From: Phytoseiulus persimilis
Lineage: Eukaryota; Arthropoda; Arachnida; Mesostigmata; Phytoseiidae
Reading direction: 5' to 3'
Assembly: GCA_037576195.1 (NCBI GenBank)
Contig: CM075103.1
Span: 26,062,723-26,126,722 of the forward strand
DNA length: 64,000 nt
This document shows positions 47,201-60,376 of this stretch, piece by piece. Positions within the stretch are counted from its first letter, which is position 1. Each line of letters starts with the position of its first letter. The position numbers and the translations under genes were made by a program. Under the pieces are notes generated by a model, which saw only the letters and a list, made by a program, of their open reading frames with translations, searched no databases and was not told the DNA's origin.

Positions 47201-48378
47201 TGTAAGGGAGGAAGCCGAGGCTTCAGGGGCAACTAGAGAAGCCACGGATGGAATTAGCAGAGGCGCGATTCGGCGCTAATTTTGAGCATATTCCAGGGAG
47301 GAGGCGACTCCCGATCTCATTTATGGATCATTTGAGGTCCCATCGCCGTCAGGTTTCCAGAGCGCTTGTGAACCCCAACTGTACACAAGAATTCACCGAC
47401 TTCGAGATAACAAGCTGTTTCCTCTGAAGCCTCAGCTGCCCGAAGTCCTCTTTCGGAATGATCGCTGAGCATGGAAGTTTCGTTGACTCCCGCCACGCCT
47501 CTATTTGTCGAGATTCCGGGTATTCGGAATTCTGGGTATTTCTGTCGGGACTCTGGGTAGGCACCGCCACATCGAGCTCTGTCAGCTCAGAGGCGCGTTG
47601 TTAGATTCGTGAGCGATTATAGTATAACTGGTAAAATCTGATAGCTCTTCAGTACCTTCTTGGAAAACAACGAGCCGTGACCTGACCTGCGACGCTACCG
47701 TCGGAGTCGAGCCCAGGTTATCCGGAACGAGAATGAGTCACCTCAGTCGACCTCCCGTAGGTGCTGGGGAAACTTCAGATTCTCCGATCGAAGACATGAA
47801 GAATTTGGCGGAGAACGACAGTAATCGCTCTCCTTGCGAAGTCTACCGAACGCGAGCGCCGGTGGTGCGCGAAACATGAGTAGAGCCGAAAATGTCCGGA
47901 TCGATCTGACCTTGACGGAAACCCTGCTGATCTGAGGGGGACAATTCCCGACGCTCTCCTCGGGAATGCTCAAGTTCCCGTAAACTATCATTGATTCTCT
48001 GGCCTCACCCAGGACGGAAGATTACGGTCGGCAGCTGCCCGCGCCGAAACCTTATATTCTCCAGGGGCTTTTTGAAGCGCAATTTCCGACTCGAGCAGAT
48101 CGCTTCTTCTGTTTGTTTCTCATGACCTTTCGGAGTGAGTTCTTCTCTCTTAGGTCCGTTTTCTTCCCATGCTACGAGGAGCATCGGCCGACCGGGCGAG
48201 GAGAAACACGGCTCCGCATTGTCGACGCCGAGAGCTCCCTTTGGGTAATGGGACCCCGCACGGAATGGTTTTTCTCTTTCCTCGTGACGCTCCTGTTTTA
48301 ATTGCTGATAATTGCTCCGAAGCCGCAAGTCGCATCAGGTGGGGATCGCCGGGAGCGCACGGGCGCCGCAAGAGAGCT

Positions 48379-48391
48379 CCCCCCCCCCCCC
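48379..48391. repeat. Poly-C tract (13 C)
   Basis: Thirteen consecutive C residues, directly visible. Confidence 0.95.
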
Positions 48392-49416
48392 ACGCTGATC
48401 GGGTTCGCTTTTTGAGGAGCAGCAGCGGCGGCGGGGGATTAATATTTCACGGGTCCCGCGGAGCGCAAGCAGTGTGCATATGGAGCGCGGGTCTTCTGTA
48501 AGACGACGCGAGGTCGCCGTCGGGCAATAGTTTCCCCTGAATTCCAAGCGCAGTGTTCCTTTCAGCGCTGAGTGACGCTTGACAGGGGTCTTTGTGCACT
48601 CGTTCATCCGAGTGATACAAAGCGACGCCAAGGAACGAGCGGAACGGAAAGTGCGACTGAGCATGCGGTTTAATAGGAATATCCGCTTTGGGCGTTTTTG
48701 GCGCTCGCGCCAAGAATTGCCCAAATAAAACGATTCGACGCTGGCGAGCGAAACCCAATAAGGCCTCCGCAGAAGCGGCATCGGGTTTGCACAGAGCTCG
48801 TTGCAACATTGCCTTGTGTCTCGGACAACCTGACCTTCCCCGCCCCCACGTCCCGGTTTCCCCCTATTTACGGCTTACCGACTTGGCGGCGAACCGCTGC
48901 CATTGCGTTTCATGCTCTTGGTCCTGTCCAAAAACCGGAACAGGCCACCGCACTCGGCGGTCCCGTTAAGGCGCCACCGACTCATGCGAGCCACGTGGGA
49001 ATGGCTGCGCGGCGCTCCGGGAGCTACTTCGAGCAGTGAGACTACGCCGACTAGCTCGTCGTGAAGGATCGTGCAAGATACGGAGCGTCTTCACGCAGCC
49101 GGAAGGTCGGCTGCGAGAAACGTGAGACCTGGTTTCGGGAAGTATCGTCTTCAGGAAGGCGGAGACGGAGGAGAATGACGAAATCGACAGTTTCATCAGC
49201 CGTCTTCCAGTAGAAACGACGGATACGTACGTGGTACGAGGGTGCTAGCTCCATCTTCCCGTAGTCGAGGGCAGGTAGACGATTTGGCGAATTCCTCGCG
49301 AAGAATAGCCATGAGCCGCTTGCTAGCTCAAAGGGAAGTGTTGAATATGTCGGAGAATTTCAAAAAGGGACAGGGAATCGTGACTATCCGCTCATGACTA
49401 CCTTCGGAAATATACA

Positions 49417-49908
49417 TTGTCGGCTCCTCATACAGCTTCCTCTCAGGGAGTTCCCGATGCCGGAAGAGATGAAAACCAAAGCCACCAGAACTCATACGCC
49501 CGTGGACATGTGGGAGGAAGAAATGTCTCAGGCTACACAAGTGACATCTACGTCACGGAGACAACTCTCAGGGAAATGTCAGGCTCTACGTCCCGAGGGT
49601 GCCCTCTACGAATTGAACGAAATTTCATCCCGAACGATTCCGCATGCTACGTCTTGAGCGCGGAGAAACGCTGCGAATTCAGTTCTGGTGATTCGGTCCC
49701 TGACACCCGCGGAAAAAATCATGGCCTCGAGGGCTCACCCATTGTCGGAGTGGTAAGCCCTCGAGTCTCAACTCGGAGCATGGCGGAACAGGATTCAGGA
49801 ACTTCTGGACTTTCTCCCACAAGATGCCTCCAGCTGCTGGGGAAGGTCGATTGGGAGAGGAGAATCAAGAATTTGGGAATACAACGGAAGAAATGCGAGC
49901 AGCGTTAG
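49417..49908 (+). pseudogene. Possible IR relic, S2-to-C-terminus-like frame
   Basis: A 163-codon frame contains IERNFIPNDSACYVLSAEKR and later GSPIVGVVSPR; the neighbouring frame then gives RIQELLDFL. IR lobe S2 typically has a Tyr/Cys-containing strand, then a G-S-P-I/F block, then an amphipathic helix before the last membrane segment, so the order fits loosely. No membrane helix follows. The alternative is an accidental long frame. Low confidence. Confidence 0.17.
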
Positions 49909-52900
49909 TGAAACTCTAAATTTTGGGGGAATCAACACTGCACGATGGAAACTGGTTGCGAAGCTGGTCAGTGGGTCCCGGTTGCACAAGTTGGACAAAA
50001 AATTGGGATTCCCTTTTGGCGGAGCTCGAAAGAGCTCGTGATGAGCCTCCTGAGAGTTCGGCCCACCACAAATTCAGCCGACGACGGGCGAGAGGAGAAG
50101 ATTGGCGTCCGACCGCACGTTCCGAACTACCATAGACGTCCATACGTGCACCGCGATTACGTTCAACTTTTCAGCACGTCCGTCACGGCCCCGGTTTTGT
50201 CCCGAAATAAAAAGTTGTGAGGCCACGGAGCCATGTGCCCGCTGGCGAGATTTGTTTCTCCAGTCTCATTGCTCGGGGGGTAATCTGAGACACCGGAAGC
50301 CATTCATGGGCCTCAACATCAAAGTTGAGTGCACGCAAACGTCCGAAGCGTTCTCGGACGAAATCGCCAGAAACAAAAACGTTTAATCCTTCGGAAGAGC
50401 ACTCGACTCTTTTGCATGGAACCACATCCCGGAGTCCGCGAGTTTTCTGAGTGAGGCTGCTGCGTGCTTCGAAGCCACATTTTCCGTTTCTGCGAAGTGG
50501 AGCGTTTCTACATGAGCGTTCTTGGAAGAGCTCTCTGTTTGGGAACCTCGGTGTCTGAGCTGTTCCATCGGGCGAAACATGTGTTCGCTTTCAATCCTCG
50601 GGTACGCAGGGGCATGTTTGCGCTGTCGAGCATGCTCTCCGGCTAGATACGCTGGTTGAAAGTTCATTTTCGGCAGCCAAGGAGGAGACGGCTGGGGCCG
50701 TCAACGACCTCGAAGGCTGACCAGCCAGTTCTGAAGAAGAAAATACTCCCTGAGCATGCTTTACGGAGTATCAGAAACGCGCTCCTGGCCGAACATCACT
50801 TCCCGTCAGCTCATTCCTCAGCCTCCTCCAATCACGGGCAGGCGTCCTTGACGTTCGCCGCGAAAGTTTTCCTCGCAGCCCGAGCTGGGCTCACGTCCTC
50901 GCCACCTCGTGTTTTCTCTGATGCCACAATTGGTTTCGAGTGGTCACATATCACGAAGCCTACTTCGCTTTGCTTAGCCTTGAGCATCGATCATTCGGTG
51001 CAGGCAAACTCTCGTCACTCACCACCGCAATCCATTCGCTCGGAACGGACGCCGGCTAATCACCTGATGTGCGTGTCATACGCTCCCAGCCGAGTTTTCT
51101 TCTGCTTTCTGCCAAAAATCGACGAAGCATACGTGTTAGTCCACGCCTCCAGCGAGCGGAGCAACGGCAAAAGCTGATGAATTTCACGTCGTCTCGTTCA
51201 GGACCATCCCGAAAAGCTTGAAAAATAACGAGTTTGTGAGATTTCACACTCAGGACGGCTCTGAGGCAGTGTCACCCAGGTCAGCTTGTGCTGGGGACGA
51301 CGAGGGAGTTCTGGTCCCCTGGTCCACCGTAGCTGCCGTCGCAGGGAGCCACGTCGACGCCGTGTTGGTTGTCGTTAGACTATTCATTAAAATTGCGTTT
51401 TTGCGGCTGAGCTATGAAAAATTGCATGAAACGAGCTCCGATCGTTACTCGGCCACTGCGGAACCCAATCACGAGAGCAGCAGGATATCTTCCTCCAGTT
51501 CTGACAGTAGCCTCACAAGTACCTCAACAGATTCCAAACTTCTGCTCCGCGATGCAACGCAGTCCAGTATAGCCGGCTCCGATGCTCCAGCCGAGCACAT
51601 CGAATTTTCTTGGAAAAGAGCCCGAGCCGAATCAGGAATGGCTCCTTGCCTCTCGCGCACCAGGTACTTCACAATTTCAGGAGGGAAATCCAGACGTGAT
51701 CAAAACTCTATCCGCGGAATTCAGGCGAATATCCTCGACCACGACTCTCAACGAAGAGCGACCAAATAAGTTTATTGAGACCGAGACGAATGTCTTCGTA
51801 AACAGGCAAAGAAGTGCGATTCGATGCAGATTAGGGATCCAAGCGCATATTTCAGCGCGATGAGTTTCTTGACTTGAAATTCCATCCGTCACAACCACGA
51901 AGGAGGTTGCCCATCGTGCCCCTTTGGGAATCGTTTGTTCTGGTTTTGATGCCGCTGCGCGAGCTCTGCGAATACAATTTTCGCTCGGTTCAATATTTCT
52001 GTCACGGACAATACGGAAGTTCGGGAGAGAACAGATCTCCCAAATCGTTCTCATTCCTGATCTGCCAAGGATTCATCGTCGGGAAGAGTCATTTGACCCT
52101 ACCTGACTTCGAAGAGCGTTTTAGTCATTCAGACCACAGGCGAGCGTTCATCGGGTTCCGGGGGATTCGCGAGAAAGATCAAGGACAAAAACTCCCGGAT
52201 CAACAAAGAACACGAGCCGGCACAAAGCGAGGCGGCGCCCTGGTTCGGCGATTCTCGCCGAGTCGCGGAATTCTCGACTCCTGGGAGCAACCCCACTTCC
52301 TCTTCCTCCTTTCCTGTGACTGCGAGACTGTGACATTCATATATATAATCATCGAATCACACGGATATCGATTCCTACTTGTTATAAGGCGGACATCTTC
52401 TTTTTTTCCATGGACTCAGGAGGCATGGAATGATTTTTCCAACACGGTAGCCGAGGAAGCTTCATAATAAACTCAATTGACTTTGAATCCGATCCCAACG
52501 CCAAGCTGGAGGCTCTATCTCTCGATCTTTCAAGCGGTACCCTCCAGTTGGAGAAACTGGCGAATCAGAGAATCACAATCTATCGTAGAGCATGCACGCC
52601 TATTTTTTCGACGGGCGTCCGGTGGGAATGCCCTCCAATTAGAGAGATTGCGAGTAAATCCGGGGTACGAAATGCATCGTGGTACTTTGCTCGAAATCAC
52701 GAGACCTAAGAACCAGCGACATGTCTTCGGCGAGGATTTTCGCCAAACTTCAGGGCCTTGGTTGTTGTGTGTCGACACAAGGAGAGTCCGAAAGCGATTT
52801 CCGTGGGGAACGCCTCAAGTCTGGAACGTCCTATCCTAAAGCTCACTGTCCTCTAGGGAGTCCCGCAAACTACGAAATGATGATTCTGGGAGCTAATTCG

Positions 52901-53999
52901 CGAAGTTGTACAAGGCGAGGATCATTGAATCAGAAGTGACCAGATGGTCTATGACGATCACGGGAAGTAGACAGTTATAACATTTTACGGCGACTCAAAT
53001 TCCCCTCAAACAGGCAGTAGAAACGGATCGGGGGGAACCTCTTGCGTCCTGATCTGATTCGAATCCCGGAATAACAATTATTGAATGTCGATTAGGAAGA
53101 TTGGAAGAGTCTGTGATTGTATCGCGGAGTAGTCTCGGCAACGCTGCAAATGCGAAGGAGAAAAGAGCCATTCCCATCGGTTTTCTCAGAGCCTCGTTGA
53201 GCCACCACAACGATTTTCGACCTCGTCCTCTTGGGAAACCAGGAGGTTTTCCTGCGGAAAACCGATTTGCTGTGAAGGGAGGGAGGAAATCACTTTACAG
53301 AAGAGTTGGATTCCCGGAAGATTCGGCCCTGTCAGTGGAAATGGAGCGCACAAAAGTTCCCGAGTACAATCTTGCCCCAAAGATGAATTAGTGTTCGCGC
53401 CCGGACCGATGCCAGCAGTTTCTCAATGCTGCTCCCCTTGAGTAATAGTATTTTTGGAACATCAGGAAACAGCCATGAGATAAGCGGAGCAAACTTCCGA
53501 TATAGCCTGTCACAGAGCTGCGGCGTGTGTATGTAGATGTGAAACTCGGCGGTCACTTTCTCAGAGGTCCCTTGGTGACGGGCAGGACCTCGAGCGGGCC
53601 TCAGACATGCAAGCTTTCGGAAACGTTTTTTTCTCTCCCTGAATCCCGACGCAAATTGATGACTCACGTCGGGCTGCCCCGGAATAGCCGCAAGAGAATC
53701 GGCGTCCGTCATCCGGTGGTGAGGTTCATCGGCAGTATCCAAGAGACCCAACTCGAAGCTTGTTCTGGCAAGGTTAGGTGCCGGAAGCTAGTAGGCCGCA
53801 GGTAGGCCGCAGGTAGCATGGGCCCGAAGAGTCTTACCCGGCCCGCGTCCGGTGAGCGCGCGAACCAAGGAATCAGAACTTGATGGGAGGCTTAAGCTCA
53901 AGGTCTCCGGGAGCAGTTATTCGTCGCATGGAGTGTCTCCACGCAGCTGTCAGATGCAGATCTTATGAATTATTTTTTGTGCCTCAACCTTCTACACAC
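49909..53999. other. No gene recognised
   Basis: Long frames without recognisable domains are present, such as 173 codons at 50656-51177, 184 at 51218-51769 and 198 at 51874-52467 (plus strand). A minus-strand frame at 53332-53751 contains VPKILLLKGSSIEKLLASVR, loosely like the start of IR lobe S2. No paired splice sites were found. An 11-bp unit (TAGGCCGCAGG) is repeated twice at about 53792-53813. Confidence 0.3.
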
Positions 54000-54048
54000 A
54001 TGCATCTTACGTCCGGAACTCCGGCCTGGGATAACGGACCCGAGCTTC

Positions 54049-54300
54049 GACGGAGATGAAGAACGGTTCATGACATTTTTCCTCAGCGCCAACGGACATC
54101 GAAACCTCGGCTGGACGGCCGCCGCCTGAAAACCGGGCAGCTTCCAGGGATTTCGAGACCACGACGATATGGACAAGCTGCAAGTCTATCCAGATGAGTT
54201 CGGGCCCTATCTTGTGTTCATACCGAGGCAGACAGATTGGATTGCCTGGTTTTCCGAAACGACTTTAGAGGTATCGTCGGTACATATACGGGAATATTGA
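54049..54300 (+). pseudogene. Possible IR relic with in-frame stop, S1-end-like
   Basis: The frame from GAC at 54049 reads FMTFFLSANGHRNLGWTAAA, hits TGA at 54127, and continues in the same frame as DMDKLQVYPDEFGPYLVFIP and then WIAWFSETTLE. In IRs the S1 lobe ends with a Y-P-x-x-F-x-P-Y-x-V/F block followed by a Trp/Phe-rich start of the first membrane segment. Coding-like sequence on both sides of a single stop suggests a recently damaged gene rather than chance, but no other part of a receptor is certain nearby. Confidence 0.27.
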
Positions 54301-57300
54301 GCCGAAGTGAGCGGAATCCCGCCCGCCCGCCCAGTGGCAGATGACGGAAATTTAGACACCGCGTTTGATCATCATGAGTGCGCTGCTCACGGAGGGCTGT
54401 AGATTCAATATACGACTTCGATTGATGTTTCTCCCTTCTTCCCCGTCATGTCCGACGAAGCACGCTGATTGCTAGAAGAGAAACACTCCCCGAAATAAGC
54501 CGTTGAGTAGGCAGCGACGCCGAAGACCCGGAAAGCAATTTCTCAAAGCTCGTCATACACATATGGGCCGCGTCGGCTCGCATTAGCGTAGTCAGATAAG
54601 ATTTCCATGACGATCCCAGAGTTTCCATGTGGTTCCTGCACGCACTGAGCACGTTTTATGGGCTACGTGCTCGCGAAGCAGTTCCAAACCTCAACCTGCG
54701 AATCGTCTGGCGCCGAAACGCGACTTTTCCACTCGGAAAAAGCTCATTTCCCACTCTCACGCCTGTCGGAATCGGGGAAGTCTGTCCGGGCGGATGTCAC
54801 CCGAATCGATCGATAACTGCCCAGCACGGAGTTGCTGGAAACGTCGCCTAAGCTTCCGAGAATTATTCTCTGTTGGGACGGATTTCCGAGAGAACTCCAA
54901 TCGCCCGAGCAGGAAAGAGAAATTCCGGAATCCCGCGAAATCCGCTCCTGTCGGACGAGGGCTCCTGGAGCTGAAGTTCCGCCGCTTGGCAAAGTTCGTC
55001 GGAAGGCCGAGGCGTCGAGTTCCCAGCCGTGTTCGAGAGGAATCGACCAGGCCCGCCCGCTCGCATAACTCGGAGCTCGGCGAGATTCAGTTCCTTTCTG
55101 AGCCGTGGCTCGTTCCCTCAGGTCGCCCGCCGGAGAAACGCCTCGAGAAGTTCGTGGCCAAACCTTGTGGAAGCACTCGGCGGCTCGTCTACATCGGAGC
55201 TAGAGAGGGATCTCAAAAACGCGGAAATTGATGAAAACGCTGCGTCGGTGCAGTTTGTAACGGTTGCTGGAGAAAAGACGAAGGTTTTGCTCATGAAATT
55301 GATGAGATCCGTTGAAAAACGGCATCGCGGCTGTTTACCGCAAGAAGTGTTCCGCTTCCCACGAGACATCAATCTCGTCTTACGAGTCTCGGGAAATAGC
55401 TCGAGCATCTCAAGGGCAGAATAGCCGAGGAAAACCACAGAGGCCCGCGGGTATTACCTCGGTTCACGAGAGCTGGGCCAAAGTTCACTGTTCGCTGCGA
55501 CGGAACTTGTTCCGATTCGATTTGCTTTTTCTCCGCGAGCCGAGCACCAGACTGGATGCACTACGATGGGACCAGGAGCAGTCTCTCATAGACGTCTCTA
55601 TACGACAGTCCATCGTCCGTTCTCTTAGTCTGTCGTCTAAAAATACTGCTTGTTGTGCCGAGTTGCTCATCTACTACGACAAATCCATCTGTTTGCCTCG
55701 CGGACAACGTCAACCTCGGCTACTAAAGCGGCAGCAGCAGCAGCAGCATCAACGAGTGAGAGTGTCTTCGAGTGTCTCTGTATTGAAACGGATCACCGGG
55801 ATGGCATTTCAGACATTGGTTTCTGTCTTTGTCGCAAGCTTGACAGGAGCCAAGCTAACACGACACATCGACTGCCATACCCCGCTCCCTGGTCAGAGCT
55901 TCATCGTCTAATGCAGGAGGAGAGCGATGCGTCTAGTGGAAGAGGCAAACCACAATTGAACTTGTCCGGGCCGAGTGATCCCTACGCTGAACAATTATCG
56001 GAGTTAAGGTCGGTGTCGGACGCAATCTCCAACCGCTTCGCGATGCGGGGCTCCTCCGCTTCTCGGCCTCACGGTCCGCAGGTTTCGAGACAGGGTTCGC
56101 TTCTCACTGGCTACGTGTTTCGTTTCGGAAGCAAGCGGTCGCGGTGCCGCCAATAAATCAGAGCATTGAATGTTTGGGCGTTCGGGGAGATTCTCAACAT
56201 CCTCGAGAATTGATCGCCGAATCGCTACTCGACGAGGCCGCTGGGGTCCCACAATGATATCAATCACGTGAGAACTGATTGCGGAAACGGGCGAGCCGGC
56301 TCTCCCTCGAAGCAGCCCTTCTCCGCACATCACGATGAACCGTGAACAGTCGATGGAACCTCGGTCCAAATATCCCATCTCGGAGGAGCTCTCCCTTCGT
56401 GGAGTTCGCGACCGAGCGGACGTCAAGCGACTGCTGGCTTCGATGCGAAAACTGCCCGACGGGGAGAACGACCCCGGGAAGAATCCGAACGAGCGGACGG
56501 TTACTGTCGACGGATGGATCGTTCGAGAATCTCTCGTCCGTGAATTGAGACAATGTGTCGACCGCCGCCGTTCTCGATGAGCAGGTTCGATTTGCGCCTC
56601 GTTTTCCGCCGGATTCCCTCTGTGCCGATCGGCGTTTCAAGGTCATCTGATTGTGAGTAGGCAGAGACGAATATTCGAGTCGACCGACGTGCGGCAGCCA
56701 GTCGCGGTAAGAAAGCCTGAGACGTCACCGATCGGCGAGGAATTCCGATCGCTGCAACGGTGAAAGTCCACCACTTGAGGGCTTTGATGAATAGAAACCG
56801 CAATTGAGAAGAGTTGCGAAATATTCTGCTTCGTTGGGACTGCAACCCTCCTCGAGATCGGGGACGGATGCCTAGAGACGTGCTTGCCCGAGGTGTTCCT
56901 TCCGCCACCGTTGACCGATTCGCCACACTCGGCGTATCGTGTCTGGACACTAGATACTGCATAGTTGGGGGTCACCAAAGCCATTCACGAAGTTCAAGCG
57001 CTCACTTGTTGACATGTCGGAACTTGTTTTCCATTGTGCTTCGCGGCTCGCCGTGCTCCGCGTGTTCACCGGAGGGATGTTCCGTTCGCTCGATCGACCG
57101 AAGATCCGTTCTTCCAGATATTCGTTGCATGGAATATGCCGCAAGCGGATTTCGCAATTCGGCCGCCGTCGGCGTTCTCCGATTTCCAAGCGGTGGCCTG
57201 CTCCCCGAGAAACCTCTCTTGCTGTTCTGTCCAGCCCGCACTGTCGAGAGACCAGTTCGCCCCGCTCGTCTGATTTCGTTCTCGCCCACGGCGCACCACC

Positions 57301-60300
57301 CTCAGACTAATCCATTCAAGCCGACGGGGCTGGGAATCAAAGCCACGAGGAGTCTTTCCTTGGACGTCACTCGGGACCTAGATCGGTGGAGGCGGCGGAA
57401 CTCCACGCGCGCCAGGAGTAGGCTGCGAACGAGAGCAAACTCTGCGCAGTAGACTGACATTCAAAATTCTGACGCACTCCCTGACCGAAGCACATGATGA
57501 TGCGCTTCCCTGCGACGGTGAGCATCCGATAGATTAAGCACTGTCCCGGAAAGAGGCAACAACAAGGACTGTCGCTCCGGACGTCGGGAAACCCTCGTTC
57601 CTCGAGCACTTGGAAGGCACCACTTTCCTCGAGGCTGTCACATGAGCGGACACCTACGGCTTCCGCGAAACGCCGGCGCCTCTTAGGCTTTGGGTCGTTT
57701 GTTGGCCCTCGCGAGGCGATGCTCACACGGCGGCGGCGGCGGCGAAACGGTCGCAAAAGCATTCAAGAGGCAAAGACTGACCTCTCGGACTGAGCGGCTG
57801 CATCCGACCGTTTGGCTTCGTCACAGACTGAATAACCGCTGTGAGCAGCGCGGCCATTGTCGCCGCAGCGGTATCCACTGCGACTGGCACACCCCACAGA
57901 GCGAGCAAGCAGCTGGTCGATGAGAAATACAGCGAACGTCAAGCGGAAATGTTCTCCTCACTTGCGGTGAGCATCGTCGTCGTCGGGTTGCACGGGAACG
58001 AATGTAATTGCGTCACGCATACCGATCTGTATGAGAGCCTTCCCAAGCTGGTTTCGGCCGATCGCACGAGCACGTCGGAGTCATTCCACAACGAGTCGAT
58101 CCGGGAGACATCGGTCGCACCCAGCGAGAAGTCTTTGGCGACGTATTGAAGTGAAGCGAAAAGCAAGATGGACGCCGCCAAGTCGCCCGCCGTGGCGGCT
58201 CTGTGGAGTCGAGGATCACTTTGGCCCAGCTCCGACAATCAATGTGACTTCTCGTTATCCGCGTTATAGCGCGATCGCGGATCGAGCGAGCTTTGGTTGC
58301 TCACGTCGCGGTCATCTTTCCGATGCACTGCTGCTACAACTCCCACAACATCTGCTCCGGGTATCGCCATCCCGCCACAGTATCGAATCCACGGATGGAG
58401 ATGTGGGGAGAAGCCCCAGCATGAATATCGTTTACAACTCGCTCGTAAAACGTGTCATATCGTCGGACGGCTCCTCCGTCCGAGCGACAATCACAACGAT
58501 TACGGGAACCAACGATTCAGACTCCGACGGTGACATGGACGATACGCACTCAACAAGGAAGGCGGTGTACACATCTGACTGAATCGGTGCGCGACTCGTG
58601 TGTGCGACCTGTTCCGCTAACCCGACGTTCTCTGTCCGGATCCTGCGTTTGGTTCGATCCAAATATCAGTTTGGATCTACCGTGACGCCATAACACCGTG
58701 AGTCAGACGACCTACACGCGGCGAGTTAGTCGGGGGTTCCGCGGACGAGCGCCGGCTGAAGTATAGCAATCGGAGGTAATGGAAGCCGTCAGACTCGGTC
58801 GAAACCCGGTGAAGGCTGTCGTGTCGCGCTGGTCGTCGGATCTACCGGTGTCAAGCCGCCCATGAACAACGAGACAGATCGTTCGATCTCCAAGAGGAAA
58901 ATCTGACTTCATCAGTAATCAATAAGACCAGACATGGAACTGCCCCCTCCCACAGACTGAGTTCCCAAAGTCGGACAGCTGCTGTATTCGAGCTTTTTTC
59001 CATGTGGAAGCTGTCGGACCGCTGAGCTTAAACGCGCTGTCTCTCACAGTTTTCCATTAAAGAACACGGGAAACGAAATCCTGAAAGGAGCCTTTGATCC
59101 AGTCTGGCGACGGCGCAACATTATTTCTCCCACAAGGGATTTTTGCCTCTCTGGGAAAGAGTATCAGGGCCAGCATCAGGCCTCATTGGGAGGACGTCGT
59201 GGGCGGGCACCGCTCGGCATATCGTTGAGAGGCTGTCGGATTCAGGAGGGTTTGAAAGTCAAGTGAGGAAGCTGGTAGGAAACGGCCGCGGTAAACGCGA
59301 GGGGAAAACGCGAACGGGGGGTCAACACCTGGAAACCCGCTTCGCGCAAATGGAATCTGCCCTTCGGCTGGGACGCCGGAATCCTTCAGATGCGCTCGAT
59401 GTTACCGCGTCTCCTGATCGGATAGATGTACCTGACACGTACCTGGAACAAGACAAGGCCGCCTGTGAGAAGTGCGATACATCGGCCGCCAGCCAATGAG
59501 AGTCATCCAGAGAAGGAAACCTGATGAAGGTTACACGATGGCGCCATTAGCGCGTATCTTTCGAGGAGCTGGGTCGAGCTTCCCAATCAGCGGGATCAGG
59601 ATTCGAGATGATGGCCACCGACCGATGCGGCCACTCGGAACTCGAATGAGACCGGTTCGTCAACCCGAGCCTTAGCCGCAGAGATTTTCTCGACCCCTGT
59701 CCAGATAATGAGAAAAACGTGGCATCGCTGCAATTAGTTGCACTTTTTGCGCAGCGGAACAGCTCGCTGCCGATGGGCACGTCAATCAGTTCTCCCACTC
59801 TTGTCCGCCGGTGGAGCCTCGCTGCGCATCGCGGAAAGAGCGAATTTCTCCCACTGAAAGAATCTGGGCCGTCAAATGGGCCAACTCGGAGACCACTGAT
59901 CAGAGTGCAGTGAAATTTATCCCGCGTTCCCAGATCGGCAACGCCCGCAATTGGCTACGTTTCGAGCAATCTCCCGAGAGCCGTAGAACTATTCAATAGA
60001 AGCGTACACGATCACTGTGACGTTCTCAATGCTCGTATCTCGAGCTCCGATTACAATAGCTGCTCCCTGCTCGGCAACCCGACTAGCCGGCGACCTCAGT
60101 CTGCCGCTCGGTCGGAGGACCATCCGAGACCACGGCGGGAAGGAAGGTTGCAAAACTGACACAATACAATCAAATGGTCCATGGAGCGGGTCACAAGCTG
60201 TGATCGGAACTGTTTTTTTGTCCGATTGTACACATGAAGCCTCCGCGGAGGAACAACGCGTAGGAGCGTCCGACCGAGTTTCTCAGACCGAATTCGAGCA

Positions 60301-60376
60301 CCTACGGAAGCGGCGTGATTCGAACTCGGTGTCCCCAGACATGTGATGAGTTCGCGCAGAAATATGCACACTTCGG
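54301..60376. other. No confident gene; several overlapping coding-like frames
   Basis: Both strands look coding-like around 57700-58600. On plus, a frame ends at 58582 with a Ser/Asp-rich tail (TITGTNDSDSDGDMDD) that could be the last exon of a membrane protein after the acceptor at 58380. On minus, a 99-codon frame (57939-58238) overlaps part of this region. I could not decide and call neither. Two short plus-strand stretches, 55230-55265 and 59710-59745, encode similar peptides (see findings). Confidence 0.25.
55729..55746. repeat. (CAG)n trinucleotide repeat
   Basis: Six CAG/GCA units, directly visible; no coding context is established. Confidence 0.9.

Larger units (their letters stand above)
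41881..49416. other. No gene recognised
   Basis: Many 60-200 codon frames are open on both strands at the same positions, which argues for composition rather than coding. A minus-strand frame (44444-44953) contains VRVAIDFTHFLSAPFS, reminiscent of the DFT-x-P motif that closes IR lobe S1. Poly-C runs at 44285-44296 and 48379-48391 are listed separately. Confidence 0.3.

Noticed and set aside
51874-52467. 198-codon plus-strand frame
   Set aside because: The longest continuous frame in its region, but with no recognisable motif and no start context; overlapping frames are open on both strands.
53045-53065. GATTCGAATCC, near-consensus tRNA B box on the plus strand
   Set aside because: Flanking bases do not pair into a T arm and there is no acceptor stem or A box.
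54629-55231. 201-codon plus-strand frame
   Set aside because: Arg/Ser-rich, overlapped by other open frames, consistent with stop-poor composition.
56814-57452. 213-codon plus-strand frame opposite coding-like minus-strand frames
   Set aside because: All frames on both strands are open over this stretch; no domain or splice evidence favours one.
57841-58149. Plus-strand frame that I first read as the C-terminal part of a gustatory receptor
   Set aside because: The expected TYxxxxxQ-type final helix is absent, and the minus strand is equally coding-like, so no family call is justified.
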